From Lobosporangium transversale (Eukaryota > Mortierellomycota > Mortierellomycetes > Mortierellales > Mortierellaceae): a stretch of DNA of 64,000 nucleotides. Position 1 is the stretch's first letter, and each line of letters opens with the position of its first letter. Both the position numbers and the translations under genes were made by a program. Below, one piece after another: positions 34,788-45,447 of the stretch. The DNA is taken from NCBI RefSeq assembly GCF_002105155.1, contig NW_019029003.1, positions 186,001-250,000 on the forward strand, in the 5' to 3' direction. The notes beneath the pieces are model-generated. The model was not told the DNA's origin, made no database searches, and saw only the letters and a program-made list of their open reading frames with translations.

Positions 34788-37710
34788 AGCAGCAAAAAAA
34801 AAAAAAAAAAAAAAAAAAGGGCGTTAGAGCCTACCTTGACTGAAACAACACATCATGTATATATAATCCGTATACAGCCAACTCTCCATATAAGAAACGC
34901 CTAGTGATCAACTTCGTTTCCTGAACAGAATCTTTTCTTACGGGAGTGTTGTATAAAAGCTTGTAAATTTTCTCTATTTTTAATTTTGCCAAATCGCTTG
35001 CTTTAAATTAAAAAATCATACTTTTGCTCATGTTGCTGTTTGCATAAAATTTCCTCAACCTACACTACACCGACAACGTTTTAACTGTACAAAAAAAAAA
35101 AGCTCATCCTTTATCCCGAATCTAAATAGAAAGACTTGTAAGACAATTAATATTATGAAAACATCTCATGCTGAAGCGCAACATTCTGTGGTCTCTTTTT
35201 TTTGCTCCAGCAGATATATCACTGGGGCTGAAGGATTTGCTTAGGGCTCTGGTGGTGATCTATAAAAGTTTCTGCGTTGTAAACGTTCTGTCAGGCGGCA
35301 CACTACTGCACTGTTTTACATATAACTCCTTGAGAATTGTATCAAACGAGCATTCAGCGCATCTAACTTTTTTTTTTATTTTTATCTATAACTGAAACCT
35401 TTATGTCAACGCCATATTCGCAATGAATTAAGGACAATGTCCTTTAAGAAGAATATATGTCATTGGAGCTTTGTGCGAGGCCTCATAATGAGTAACACAA
35501 AGTTATCTCTAGCTCCTTACGAAAATCTCATCAACTCTGACGATATAAAGATCCAAGGGGAGAAGAGATCTTTGATCCCAATGATGCCGGAGATTTTTTC
35601 GACCTTAGCTAGAACCTTGAGGCAAAAACAGACAAATGCACTCGCTACACTCATTGCAGCAAGGTATGGTCGATCAGTTTTATTGATGATAGGCAGTCCT
35701 AGTTGTGGAATCGATATTACTCAATCACTACAGATTTTCATGAGTAAGCTATTTGTCTATTATTTATGGTCCCAATTGCTTTCTACTTGATTACAATCGT
35801 TATGCTGTAGTAATTGCACTTTACTATTCAGTCATTTTGGAGTCATTGTCTGTAAACTTATTTATCTGTTTTTTTTATCGTACTAAATAAAAAACATAAT
35901 GACACCTCCCATTATTCTATATTTCGTAGCGAGCTACCTCAAGGCATCATTGAGCGAGAGGCTTTTGTTAAATCCAGCTGGACATTCATTCAAGAAGTGT
36001 TGGTCATGATAAACATCAAAGTAAGATCACTTGAAGCCCTCATTACAGGTACTGATGAGCGTAGAAGGCAGGACAGGGACCTTTTTTTTTGAAAGCAAAG
36101 AAACTGAACAATTTGCTGATGGTGTCGGGTATCATAACACAAACCGGATATAATTGCTGTAACATTGGCATTGCGCCAAATTATATCCGGCAAGCCACAG
36201 GAGGATAGATTCAAGTTTGTATGGGCAATGCGCGGTTCATGGATTGCCGAGTTAATGGCTGTATTCGACTCAAGCAAAGTTAGCCATCGGTAGATAGACT
36301 TTCGAGGCGCTATATGGGTTCTTCACTTTGATACATTCCTTGTTCCATAGGAATAGCAAGGCTTTGGACAGAAAGCAAAGGCAGTTGCGCTGAGCTGGGT
36401 TGAGCTGGCAGTAATAGTCGAGATGAAGCTGCAGAAACGAGAATAGGTGCAAGCTCTCATTTCACAAAGGTGTTAGCAGAAGTTCATCAACTTGTCCAGG
36501 CTTGATGTTAAATCAAGCTATCATGTAGGATAGCTCTATCTCAATGTTTGCACACCTTTGTATCTATTTGATCCATTTACAACTAAATCGTTGTCTCCTT
36601 TTCTCCATTCGTCGAGTCTTAACTCATTAAGAAAGATCTGTGTGTCATAATAGAAGCATCTAAAGAGTTAGATAGCTATCCCTCAAATTGATGTGTGTGC
36701 ATTACTTCGCGTCATATGTAGACAGTAAGGAGCCGACTGAAGTCTGGATGGTTAGGGAGAAAGATCTAATCAACTTAGGTGGAGAGCCGGTAGCTTTTAG
36801 TATTGACAGGCACGGACGTTGTTGAGGTGGCTCTACTTTGCATATCATGCCGAAAGAGCCTTTTCCATGCCTTGTTCGTGCTCTTCCCCCTTTCGGCCGC
36901 GTCTGCATCCTACCCCTTCGCCACCTTCCGTTGCGCGTAAAATTTAACTGTCAAAGCGCACCATCTTTTTTTAGCCAGAAGCACTTCCCTACTCCTGGAA
37001 TGAAGTTCGGCTCAAATTTATTTGTGGGACCAAGCCTTTTATTCCTTTATTCGAGCACCTCTTTTTTTGCCGTCAAACCAACGGATGAACAGCAAATCTG
37101 TGTACCTTTCTTCTTTTAGGCGGGAAAGGTGGCAATTAGAAAGGGTTCATTGGCTAGCTGTTGTCCCATTCTTTAGTGCATCAAATTAAGGTTTAACTGT
37201 TGATTACTGAAAGTGGCACTGACAACTTGCCTCCTTAACAAAGAAAGAGCCCCTTTGCCCATGTGCTTCAATCTCATCAGTGGTGACAATAAGAGAAGAC
37301 AGACCAAAATATCGACATGAGCAAATGGCTACAGGGTAAGGGCAGAGCACAGAGCAGACAATTCCATACTAACCTGTACACTATGTGTATTGAAAGTATT
37401 TACTTTCACTTGTCCTCTCTTTCATTCTGCCAACTTGATCTGCATGAATGTCATTTGTCCATTTATTATTCACCTCCTACTTCATGCCTCTATGGAAAAA
37501 AATACTATAAATCTCAGTCATCACTTTAAGATTTTCCACCACTCAATATCGCCTTCTTTCGACGCCTTTTTCGCATATCCTAAGCTCATTCCTCTCCACA
37601 TTTTAATTATTTGCGAAATATTGACTAACCTAACTCTCTACATTCACCATCATCCCATATTTCCTTAAATTAGTGGGTCATCAAATAGATCCAGTATACC
37701 TACCTCAACT
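34788..37710. other. Gene-poor stretch with decayed fragments
   Basis: Apart from the fragment at 35,437-36,060 nothing is recognised. Short frames at 35,168-35,395 and 36,838-37,119 show no family features. Around 36,710-37,130 the base composition is more balanced and pieces look coding-like (SQKHFPTPGMKFGSNLF), but frames do not connect. Confidence 0.45.
35437..36060 (+). pseudogene. Decayed coding fragment of unknown family
   Basis: The frame from 35,437 encodes 117 codons with a coherent-looking stretch (PEIFSTLARTLRQKQTNALA, TLIAARYGRSVLLMIGSPSC). The GSPSCGID stretch could be a degenerate P-loop. A downstream piece at about 35,932-36,020 (ELPQGIIEREAFVKSSWTFI) ends at a possible donor, but the two pieces do not join in one frame with the visible splice sites. 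I do not recognise the family; a broken accessory gene is the best reading. Confidence 0.3.
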
Positions 37711-40700
37711 ATGGCCACATTTATCTTCACCTGCACGCTTGCCGTTCTCTCAATAGTGCATGCACAACCTCATCCTACAGGGGGAGCAGCCTATGTAACA
37801 TTTCACGACCGCCTTTATGTCCAAGGGGGCGACCTCGGCGGCGGTAACCTTGTCAACCAATTCTATTCCTTGGATCTTTCCCGCAGTTGGCAAACTAATA
37901 GCCCCGTATGGAACGCGCTCCCTTCCGGTCCCATCAATGCATATCATTCTGGTGGCTTCTCAGCAGAAATGAATTCTTTTGTAACATTTGGACGTGAAGT
38001 TGGGTCACCTTATACAACATCCAACTTTATCAATATATTTTCAACTAGCACAGGATCATGGATCGGAACTGGCTCGACGATGATCGCTGATCCAACACGT
38101 CGTGACATGGTAGCTGCATCAGATCCTTCCCCTGGAGGCCAAATTTACTTTATGGGTGGTGACACAGGTCAGACAGGCACAGGACATTCGAATGCTTTTG
38201 ACATCTACAACTTGAAATCCAGTGTAGTCTCTGAAACAAATGTGCCACTTCCTGGTCCGCAGAACTTACAGGGTGGCGCTGCAACCTGGCTGTCCAGCAG
38301 GAATGCGATGCTAGTCATCGGAGGCCTATCCGACAATGCAGAGAGCAATGCAGTGTATCTATTCACGCCTAAGCCTGTAGCCTTATGGGGCTCCTCCAGC
38401 ACAACCAATGGCAACACCAGCACCAACTACAGCTCTGATGCACAACCAGGGAACTATGGTGGCTCGTCTAGTGGACCAAACTTGAATGTTGCGAATGGCG
38501 GAAATGGATGGACCGTGCAGGTATGTTTTAATTATCTATATGATGATTGGGATATGGTCATGATGCAATATGATCTCTGTGAACAGGTTACATAAAAAGG
38601 TTTCTTGAAAATGTTGAAAGAGGTTCAGAAAGATGGGTGCCAATCTCGGCAATTCATGGACAATTGGATCCCTCGAGAAACTATCAAAAGGCAGAAAATT
38701 ATGATGATACTGAAATGTGAATCCGAGAATAAGAAGAATAAGAAGAATAAAAAGGAGGAGAGTGTGGATGTCAATAGGAAGAACTGTAATAAAACAAGTA
38801 CAAGAAAAAAAAATGCTCATTTCTTATAGGTCAATGGCCTGGTAGGGAATGAGACCGTGTCAGCTACTGTTCTTTTTTCTCTCTCTTTTTTTTTTCTTTA
38901 CTCTTCTTTCGATTCGATTCGATTCGATTCATCTTCACGATTGTTCGCTCTGTGTCTTCTTTCTCTGTTCGATGCCTATTCAAAATGACTATTTTATCTT
39001 CTATGGTGGGATGTGGACAGTAATTCGTTGCTTCCCTGCTACTTAAAGATTGGTTGTTTGAAATAACAGAAAGTGAATATTGTTGGCAATCGCAGAAAAA
39101 AAAAAAAAAAAAAAAATTCGCGCTTCAACACCCCCATCCATTCTTTTCATATCCTCTGTCTTATAAATTTATGGTCTACAAGGAGTTGCAAGAGAGGAAT
39201 GTTGACGACTGGATTCATTTCTTGTTGGTCACCAATTGTGTATGTCAATATTGAGAAGACACACAACTGTGCACCAATTCGAGCTTGAACCTTTTCTTTG
39301 TCCGAGCACAAAGCACGTGTTTTTTTTTTTTTTTTTTTTTTTTTTTTGCCACCATCTTATTCAGAAAAGCGCGTGAAGAGTGAAAGAGCAATTGATCCCA
39401 CTCATCCAAGTATACGAACATGCACAAAACGAATCTAACCATGTCATAACCCAACATTCTTATTCATTCCATTCTCTTTGCTCCATTTACTTTTTTTTTT
39501 TTTTTTTTTTTTTCAACATGTTCGCTTCTCTCTTCTCGTCTTGGCCATCGTACAACACTCTCATATTATAGCCTACTACAGGCTACTTTCCTTCATTGCG
39601 TACCTCTCATTGTGCTGCCAGCAGTAAGATCCTTCTCTTTGTTTTCCTTACGATGTGTTGTTGCGCGTTTTACGATGATTTTTCTCTTTGTTTATTTACT
39701 TCTTTATGACATTTCTTGGTGTAGTCCACGATTAATGCACAATAATACTAATCATCTTACCCACTTCCTGCCTTTCTTGTTACCTTGCTTCTCTTCCTTT
39801 CCTCCTATACTTTATGCGCCTCCCTGTGTACATGTCTCTCCACTTGTGTAATCTCAATGCGCTTACTATCTGATAATCCTTACATGCGATATTTCTCTAT
39901 GACCTGCTCTATTCGTACATGCTCATTCATTTTATCTCTGTCCATCTGCTTATTATGCTTCATCATATGGTGTGTGATATTATGTTAATTGTGTTTTCGA
40001 CTTGCATTGACAACTTTGTTTTGATGACTATGACTATGACTATGACTATGACTATGACTATGACTATGACTATGACTATGACTATGACTATGACTATGAT
40101 TATGGCTATGATTATGACTTTGATAATGTCCGTTGTTGATGCCGACATACAATGCCTTGTTTTCTCTTGTCATTATAATATAACTTGTGTGCTGACCTTG
40201 ACACGCATTCAAACGACATGTTTGAATTATTATGAAAACTCTTGATCGTCGCGCCATCATCACCGTCTATTCTGGACATGATTTTGAAATGCTTCTGCTT
40301 GCTTGAAAATCTCTTACGCTTTCTTTATTAAAAATAGACGAGAATGGTTCTATTGTAGCTGTATTTGGAGGCTTTGTCAACCGTAGCTCCACATCCGATC
40401 CGTCACTCTATTTTCTGGATACGAAGACATGGAGATGGAGGGTTGTCACCTCCAACTCTGTCCGGGGTCGGAGCTATTCTGCATGCGCCTTCAGCGGAAA
40501 CCAGTTCATTGTCTGGGGGGGTAAGCCGGCATAAAAAAAAGAAATGTCTGCATCTAGTTATGATGTTTTCTTTTGCATACCAACTCGCATACAGACAACC
40601 TAGACTACCTTGAATATTTATTTTTTAATATTTGTTGAAAAACCGTCCATCTCTTCTCTTTCATTACAAAATCAACCTTCTCCTCTCCGTTGTCTCCGCT

Positions 40701-41691
40701 ACCCGTTCACCTTGCGACTCTTAACCCACCACGCCTGCAGCAAAACCATATATCCTGTATCGTGTCTAATGCATACTTGAATAACTAAATAGGCTTCTAC
40801 CAGAATCCAACTTCGACTCCCAATAATCTGCCTTCTGTTGAAGAGAGCACACTTGTGTACTCTTTTGACGCTCAGAACTGGGTCAGTACCTTCGTTCCCT
40901 CTGGCTCATCTGGGTCAGGTGGCGGCTCGAGTCAAGGAGACAGGGGCAACAACAGCGATCTCCTTAACCCTAATGCCCCAAAATCGGTTGGTGTTATCCT
41001 CGTGATTGCTATCGTTGGGGTCATTCTGGTTCTGCTTATCATAACAGGCGTCATCATATTGGTCCGCAAGCGTAATAAGGATCGTGGCAACAGCTCAAAT
41101 GCTCGTTCACCCGGAGATAGCCTTAACTCGGGTTCGGCGCTTTCCAACAAGACGCTTGGCAACTCATGGGACCAAAAAACATTAGCGGACCTTGAGAATA
41201 ACTTTGTGAACAGCGGTGCCAACACTATACCGGGCAAAGCGGACTTGAGACGTGCATCGTTATCTGGAGCAGATGAGATGCCACCAATCCCTGGTTACAA
41301 CTCATGGGAGCATCGGGGATCGATCGCTAGTCAAAGGAGCAACAGAGTTGAGACCACAACAACGACAATCAGCCCCATGGCAGGTATCACTCAGACAACA
41401 ATTGTGACGACCCCCAAAAGTAGCTCCAAATCATCAAAAGTTGGCAATCCTACTAGCAGGAAGACAACGACTTTTGTTAGCAATGGCCGACGAATCTCGG
41501 AGCAATGCGCTGAGAGACCACTGGCACGCAATCAACCTTCATTTGCTCCTACACCTGAGGAAAATGAGACTCAGGACAGTTGGATCAATGGTTATCAAAC
41601 CAACCAAATGCAGTCTAGTCTGGAGCAGAAGTTCGAAGAGAAAAGTAATGGAGTGTATTATCCTATTAGTGTCAATAGGACTTATTTTTAA
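37711..41691 (+). CDS. Kelch-repeat type I membrane protein (paralogue 1), 4 exons
   Basis: Exons 37711-38520, 39572-39623, 40338-40520 and 40793-41691 join in frame to 647 aa. An N-terminal signal peptide ([15 protein letters not shown]) is followed by a Kelch-like beta-propeller of about 330 aa ([43 protein letters not shown]), a Gly/Ser linker, one membrane helix at about 413-439 ([18 protein letters not shown]) and a basic, Ser/Thr-rich cytoplasmic tail of about 200 aa. Function unknown; a cell-surface binding role is inference. It matches the gene at 52,992 in domain order and in two intron positions, but has an extra intron (WGG|F). Introns 1 (1,051 nt) and 2 (714 nt) are far longer than others here. 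The small 52-nt exon 2 ([10 protein letters not shown]) is supported by its match in the paralogue. Confidence 0.85.
38907..38930. repeat. (GATTC)n microsatellite in Kelch intron 1
   Basis: Four to five tandem copies of the pentamer GATTC within the 1,051-nt first intron of the Kelch gene. Confidence 0.85.
40025..40096. repeat. (TGACTA)12 hexanucleotide microsatellite in Kelch intron 2
   Basis: Twelve perfect tandem copies of TGACTA, followed by imperfect copies to about 40,135. It lies inside the unusually long second intron and explains apparent Met-Thr and Ile-Val repeat reading frames on both strands, which are not genes. Confidence 0.95.
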
Positions 41692-42134
41692 ATTTTGGCG
41701 TTTGTCTCTTTCTTTCGCAAAATGGTCCAACAATGTTTATTTATTTTAATATTTATTTAATTCACGATGGGTCATATACGTAATTTTACATTCATAATTG
41801 TATTATCTTTTCTCCACTGCAACCTATTTCCCTTGTTGTATGAATATTCGATTAGATTAATAGGGTACAGATGTTGTGGATCTCTCTTTTCTATTTCCCC
41901 TCCAAAGCTTGTCATTTCTTTTGCTAGTGTTTTCGTTTCTATTAGTGCCTTCTGTTCTATCAAAAGGCAAAAGCACAAAAATAATTTACTTAAACGCTCA
42001 AACAGGGAGAAATAACAAAATAAATAAAGATATTGTTGTTGGGTGTAGGATGAAGCCTTCTATGTGCTTCTTTGCCTGTTATTTTATTTTGAATGTTTTA
42101 CCCTTGGGAAACCTAGTTCTAGTATAGACTTTGT
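41692..42134. other. Spacer between Kelch gene and convergent small secreted gene
   Basis: AT-rich 3' flanks of two convergent genes. Open frames here carry no family features. Confidence 0.5.
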
Positions 42135-42569
42135 CTACAACAGTTGTGAGGTTCGAGGGGGGCGAATCTTAGAGGTAGTAGGGCGACGGGTAGGAATCAC
42201 ACTATCAGTTTCAGTGGGGTAGACAGGTTCAGGTGTGGGGTAGACAGGTTCAGGTGTGGGGTAGACAGGTTCAGGTGTGGGGTAGACAGGGCCAGTTGTG
42301 GGGTACTCGGTAGGGTAGTCAGTTCCGGGAAAGTCAGTAGGCCAAGGGCATGGAGGATAGACTGTCACGGTGGATACACCAGTAGTGCGAGCTGGACGGG
42401 TCACAGTTACGGTTTTGGTGCCAGTGGGGAATGGGATAGTGGAAACCCAAGTTTTGGTGACCGTGACCGTAGCGGTAGTCGTCCACACTGGAAACGTTGT
42501 AACTGGCTTTGCAGCCACAGCCTGGACAGCGACGAGGCCAAGGATTAAAACAGAGGCAGAGAGCTTCAT
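42135..42569 (-). CDS. Small secreted Thr/Pro/Tyr-rich repeat protein
   Basis: Single exon, 144 aa. A clear signal peptide (MKLSASVLILGLVAVQAVAA) is followed by a Thr/Val-rich segment (TTTATVTVTKTW, TKTVTVTRPARTT) and tandem VYPTPEP heptads. There are no cysteine pairs beyond one Cys in the middle and no known domain. The composition suits an O-glycosylated cell-wall or secreted protein; this is inference. The ATG at 42569 is chosen because it starts the signal peptide; the frame is open upstream. A TATA-like box lies about 115 bp upstream. Identity unknown. Confidence 0.75.
   Translation of the reverse strand: MKLSASVLILGLVAVQAVAAKPVTTFPVWTTTATVTVTKTWVSTIPFPTGTKTVTVTRPARTTGVSTVTVYPPCPWPTDFPGTDYPTEYPTTGPVYPTPEPVYPTPEPVYPTPEPVYPTETDSVIPTRRPTTSKIRPPRTSQLL
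42216..42299 (-). repeat. 21-bp coding repeat, 4 units (VYPTPEP)
   Basis: Three identical 21-bp units and one diverged unit in tandem, each coding the heptad Val-Tyr-Pro-Thr-Pro-Glu-Pro or a variant in the small secreted protein. Confidence 0.92.
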
Positions 42570-42681
42570 GGTTTCTGAAAGTAAATTGTTAACAAGGGGA
42601 CCACTATATTCTAGTTTTGGTGTTGCTGTAGACGTTGATGTTGGTGCTGATAGTGTGAAGTTTTTGAGGAGAAGGTCGCCT

Positions 42682-42690
42682 TTATATACT
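42682..42690 (-). promoter_or_regulatory. TATA-like box of the small secreted gene
   Basis: On the reverse strand the sequence reads GTATATAAAGG, about 115 bp upstream of the start codon of the 144-aa secreted protein. A similar box precedes the LysM gene. Motif and spacing only. Confidence 0.45.
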
Positions 42691-43014
42691 TTCCAGACAC
42701 GCATGCTTGCCTAGAGAAGGTTGGCGTTTTATCTCAATATTATGAGATTGGTACTTTTTTTTTTGTTGATTCTAAGGAAAATGTGATTGAGGGAACATAA
42801 TAGCACGCCGGAAGCCTAAATGTCCCTTGCCTTGGAAGAGTGTTCTTTTTTCTTTTATTGCATTTGTCATTTCTCACACTCTCAGAAGGACGGCGTCAAA
42901 CCAATTTACATGCAAATTATCTTGTGCAACCTGCAAGGGAACCCAGATTGACAATTTGCAGCCCCAATGAACAAAGTGGCCATTTGCCCTGGTATTCAAA
43001 GTTCTAGAAAAATA

Positions 43015-43037
43015 TTATATATATATATATATATATA
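43015..43037. repeat. (TA)n microsatellite
   Basis: About 11 alternating TA units. Confidence 0.9.
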
Positions 43038-43762
43038 CTCACCTAAATGTCCAATAAATAAGCGCATGTATTCTGATAACGCTCTCTCTTTTTTTTTTTT
43101 TTTTTATTAAAGACATGGCATGGCGCTCATACATATGGCTTCAAGTTCTTTTGGGCGAACAAATCACTATTTTTTCTTTCTGTTTCATTTGCCACACAAT
43201 AAAAAAAGGGCTGCTCCACATGTCATTGGTTTTGACCCTTGCAGTCCTAAAAAAAGACGTCTCCCTCGCCCTTGCTTAACGCCAACGTTCAAAGGTTAAA
43301 AAAAAAATGAATCCCTGTCTTATATCATTATTTATGCTTGTGTTCCGATAGATGTTTTTTAGGTTTGAGGATGGATAGTATCAAAGGGCGTTTCACCCCC
43401 ATTAAAGTGTCATCCATGCCGTGTCTCTCAGAAAAAAAAAAGGCATGATGCATAAATATGATTTAATAAGTGCGCCCTGAACGTCAAGAATGCACTATTA
43501 TAAAACACTACAGCCTACATTTATCTATCTTTGCTTCATGTGCACAAGAAAGAAGAGACACAAAGCAGTCGTGGGTAGATAGTTCTATCAAACCCTGAAA
43601 AAAAAAAAAAAAAAAAAAAAAAAAAACACCCTAATCGCTATTTGTCCATGATGTCGACAACTGGTGATGAAAATCACTTCCCAATTTTTTTCTTTTTTTT
43701 TTTCTTCAACTTTTACTGCTTTCTCTTTGATTTCTGTAGCTGAACCTACAGCAATACAGACA

Positions 43763-43778
43763 CGCATCTAGTCGCAGA
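43763..43778 (+). repeat. Left copy of a 16-bp outer inverted repeat
   Basis: CGCATCTAGTCGCAGA occurs here and as its reverse complement at 48,818-48,833. With one mismatch the match extends to 20 bp (GAC then A or C in front). A TA dinucleotide lies just outside each copy. Together they enclose 5.07 kb containing the Tc1 element and the Crypton gene. Confidence 0.7.
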
Positions 43779-43965
43779 TTTTTTTTAGAAAAAAAAAAGG
43801 TTGAGAGGGACGCCAGTTAACATCCCAATAAAGGATCAAAAACAAAAAATAGCGCTGCTATCCTCTTCATCTGTCATTTCTCTTTGGCAGGACAGAGCGT
43901 TTTTGTCGATATCACTTTCCATTCTTGAGTTATCTGAGAAAAAAGGTGGACCATTTTCAAATGTA

Positions 43966-45301
43966 CAGTCACCTGAAATAAAGTTTGGACAAAATGGATT
44001 TTCTTGATTTTTTTTTGAACAACCTGGACAAACAGCTCATATGCAACATACATAAAGACTTCATCAATACACATGAAATTTTACATGCTCACTAAAGAGG
44101 TCAATACTGTTATTTATTGGGGTTTTGAAGACGGCATTGTTAGAGTAGCAAAAGTGCCATGTAGGTTCAATAGTGAGTGTTCCTACCATCGACCCCATTC
44201 ACTTCTTCCAGCCTTTCGGGCATGGTAGCGACAAGGCTGGCCAGCCTCTCTTGCGGTAAATTATTCCACTCTTCGATAAGAGCCCGTGTGAGAGTGGGAA
44301 GATCTCTTGGCCCTTTAGCGCGCCTATCGAGTGCATCCGCAAGAAGTGACCATACATGTTCAATAGGGTTCAAATCTGGGGAGCATGAAGGCCAGTCTGG
44401 AATCCTGGGGATGCTGTTTTTTTCGCGCCATTCTTTTGCAATCTTACAAGTATGAACTGGAGCATTATCCTCCATAAGTATGCCATCCTCTACCTCAGCC
44501 ATAAATCTGGCTAGCTCGCCTTGATATACATCTTCCACGAAACACCGTCCATCTTTACGACCTCTTTCAAATACAACCAACCGAGACTTTCTGGTTGCTG
44601 TGAACGCCCCCCAGACCATCAGAGTTGTTCTACCACTTTTGAAAGTGGGTGCGAGGCAATCATGATCGTACTTTTCCTCTACTTTACGCCAAACTCTTAT
44701 TTGACGAAAATGCTCACCAACTTCAAATGATGATTCGTCAGTCCAAACTACCCGATTCCAGTCTTCCATGGACCAACTCATATATTTTTTGACAAACTGC
44801 AGCCTCCTTTTTATATGTCCTTCTTTTAAGAATGGTTTTTTTACTGCAATCCGGCTGAAAATACCCAGTGAATGCAATGCCTTCGCAACTGTCCTCTCGC
44901 AAACTTTGTTCGGCAATTGGTTAGTGATATCATTAAGAGTACACCTTCTATTCTGCTTAGTATGGCGAACGATGCTTCTGAGGTCCCGTTCACTTAGTAC
45001 TTTGGGCCGTCCTGGGATCGGAGTGCAAGCAGTGGTGTCTCTTTCTTGGTACACCCTGATAATATTAATAACAGAGGTTCGGGGTACACCGCGTTGCAAT
45101 GCGATTTCCGCAGCCTTCATGCCCGCGAGGTGCATTCCAACGATGATACCTTTATTCTCAATGTCTAAGTGTCTCGCCATGGTGGTTTACTCAAGCTGTT
45201 TGTATGTGAAAAACAGGAAGGAAAGAGATTGAAGGAAACGCTTCCCTACGTAACTATTTCAATATTTTATTTTTTTGTCCAATCTTTGTTTCAGGTGACT
45301 G
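43966..45301 (-). mobile_element. Intact Tc1/mariner element, 1,336 bp
   Basis: The left end reads CAGTCACCTGAAATAAAG and the right end, reversed, CAGTCACCTGAAACAAAG. The match runs on through TTGGACAAAA, giving TIRs of about 29 bp with two mismatches. TA lies directly outside both ends (43,964-43,965 and 45,302-45,303), as expected for the Tc1/mariner target duplication. It contains one uninterrupted transposase gene. Similar TIRs and an open gene suggest recent insertion (inference). Confidence 0.92.
44167..45180 (-). CDS. Tc1-like transposase, full length
   Basis: Single exon, 337 aa, normal length for the family. The N-terminal half holds the paired helix-turn-helix DNA-binding part (about 1-110: GMKAAEIALQRGVPRTSVIN, a GRPK motif at 57-60, then CTLNDITNQLP). 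The DDE catalytic domain carries Asp148 (WTDES), Asp238 (MEDNAPVH) and Glu274 (NPIEHVW), with LMVWGAF and SPDLNPIE as family landmarks. Thirty-five residues separate the second Asp and the Glu, where classical Tc1 has 34. No stops or frameshifts, so it may be active. A stop-ridden relative lies at 60.4-61.2 kb. Confidence 0.95.
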   Translation of the reverse strand: MARHLDIENKGIIVGMHLAGMKAAEIALQRGVPRTSVINIIRVYQERDTTACTPIPGRPKVLSERDLRSIVRHTKQNRRCTLNDITNQLPNKVCERTVAKALHSLGIFSRIAVKKPFLKEGHIKRRLQFVKKYMSWSMEDWNRVVWTDESSFEVGEHFRQIRVWRKVEEKYDHDCLAPTFKSGRTTLMVWGAFTATRKSRLVVFERGRKDGRCFVEDVYQGELARFMAEVEDGILMEDNAPVHTCKIAKEWREKNSIPRIPDWPSCSPDLNPIEHVWSLLADALDRRAKGPRDLPTLTRALIEEWNNLPQERLASLVATMPERLEEVNGVDGRNTHY

Positions 45302-45447
45302 TAGGCCATATTTCGAAAAATTCAAACTTTGTGTTCAATATCAATTTAATCGCACTAAGTCCATGTAAATTTTTTTAAACTAGTCACTGTTATCACTATT
45401 TAATAAATACTTTTTTTCGTATCTTGACCTAGGAAACCATAGGCTTT

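Larger units (their letters stand above)
42570..43965. other. Intergenic, AT-rich, left flank of the transposon nest
   Basis: No gene seen. It holds a (TA)n run (43,015-43,037), poly(T) near 43,088-43,106, poly(A) near 43,597-43,626 and the left copy of the outer inverted repeat (43,763-43,778). Confidence 0.55.

Noticed and set aside
36702-37119. Overlapping frames on both strands
   Set aside because: Look partly coding but have no family features and do not connect to exons.
40024-40263. Open frames of Met-Thr or His-Ser repeats on both strands
   Set aside because: They are translations of the (TGACTA)n microsatellite inside a Kelch intron.
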